Shown piece after piece: positions 5,381 to 5,731 of a stretch of 5,731 nucleotides of DNA (positions are counted from its first letter, which is position 1; each line of letters opens with the position of its first letter). The notes under the pieces are model-generated. The model was given only the letters and a program-made list of their open reading frames with translations, had not been told where the DNA came from and made no database searches. The position numbers were made by a program, and so were the translations under genes. This DNA comes from Bacillota bacterium (GTDB lineage Bacteria; Bacillota; Clostridia; Clostridiales; Clostridiaceae). The stretch lies in the NCBI GenBank assembly GCA_023440105.1, contig JAEXSY010000412.1:1-5731 (forward strand), read 5' to 3'.

Positions 5381-5731
5381 TGGATTTCACCATAAACCTT
5401 TCTAAGGTAAACACCAAAGCTGGAATAAATACTATTTGAATTATAATTTCAGGGATTCCGTTGATTAGAGCATTTGTCATATACACTACTAGTGAAAGTT
5501 TAAGACTCAAAAGGTGCTGAAGGGTAAACACCGTGGCTCCTAATATAATTCTACCTAGTATCATAGATAACAGCAGTGAGGCATATACATTAAGCTTGTT
5601 TTTTATAAAATAATCCTGATAGGAAACCATAGGAAGTAACTTCCACCATCATAAAATATACCGCAGGCATACCTGTTATGGAAGCACTGAGTATAACTGT
5701 GAGAAGACCTATGAGGGCTTCGGGGCTAGCT
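5361..5731 (-). pseudogene. ECF transporter S component (substrate-binding membrane subunit), frameshifted and cut by window edge
   Basis: Reading leftwards from the right edge, the minus-strand frame beginning at 5730 encodes a membrane stretch. It includes GMPAVYFMMVEVTSYGFLSG and then LFYKK, and it stops at TAA (5590-5592). Another frame continues NKLNVYASLLLSMILGRIILG, then INGIPEIIIQIVFIPALVF, to TAA at 5361-5363. One A too many in the A6 run (T6 at 5599-5604 on the plus strand) explains the switch. With five A the protein reads smoothly through YKNKLNVY. The MPAVYFMMVEVTSYG and GRIILG...INGIPEIIIQ patterns are typical of the C-terminal half of ECF S components. These bind a vitamin or metal and dock on the EcfT-EcfA energising module. 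The ligand is not visible. The ATG at 5630 that opens the second frame has no role in an intact gene. The gene overlaps the DUF1893 start by 20 bases. Confidence 0.75.

Overview
This is a low-GC, AT-rich stretch from a member of the Firmicutes, most likely a Clostridia-type anaerobe. The pointers are the AT-biased codon use, strong AGGGGGG-type ribosome binding sites, a Clostridia-like tmRNA with an AEDNFALAA tag, an NhaC-family antiporter and an ECF transporter subunit beside a DUF1893 protein. The species cannot be named from the sequence alone.

Layout, left to right. Positions 1-846 hold the C-terminal part of a multi-pass membrane transporter-like protein that runs off the left edge, closed by a strong terminator (858-889). 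Positions 955-2208 encode an uncharacterised class I isoprenoid-synthase-like protein with two Asp-rich metal-binding motifs. Positions 2209-2409 have no gene but contain several inverted repeats and a candidate promoter for ssrA. The tmRNA gene ssrA occupies 2410-2765 and is followed immediately by a perfect 20-bp terminator stem. The gene-free stretch 2810-3189 begins with a striking symmetrical array of small palindromes (four ATGATAT followed by four ATATCAT). It then holds a terminator-like hairpin and an almost consensus promoter for the next gene, an NhaC-family Na+/H+ antiporter (3190-4707). The minus strand from 4941 to the right edge holds an overlapping two-gene operon, an ECF transporter S component followed by a DUF1893 protein. 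Each gene is broken by one small frameshift in a simple-sequence tract.

The most interesting structural signal is a second, degenerate copy of the 3' end of ssrA at 4833-4856 (22 of 24 bases identical, including the CCA end). It is followed by another well-formed terminator. The 3' end of ssrA is a classic integration target for site-specific recombinases. I therefore infer that 2767-4856, which carries the palindrome array and nhaC, is a small integrated segment or the remnant of an island. On this reading the displaced original ssrA end and its original terminator now lie at 4833-4913. No integrase is visible, so this is an inference.

No complete new multi-gene system is visible. The candidates for undescribed biology are the palindrome array, the orphan isoprenoid-synthase-like protein, and the tight ECF-S/DUF1893 pairing.
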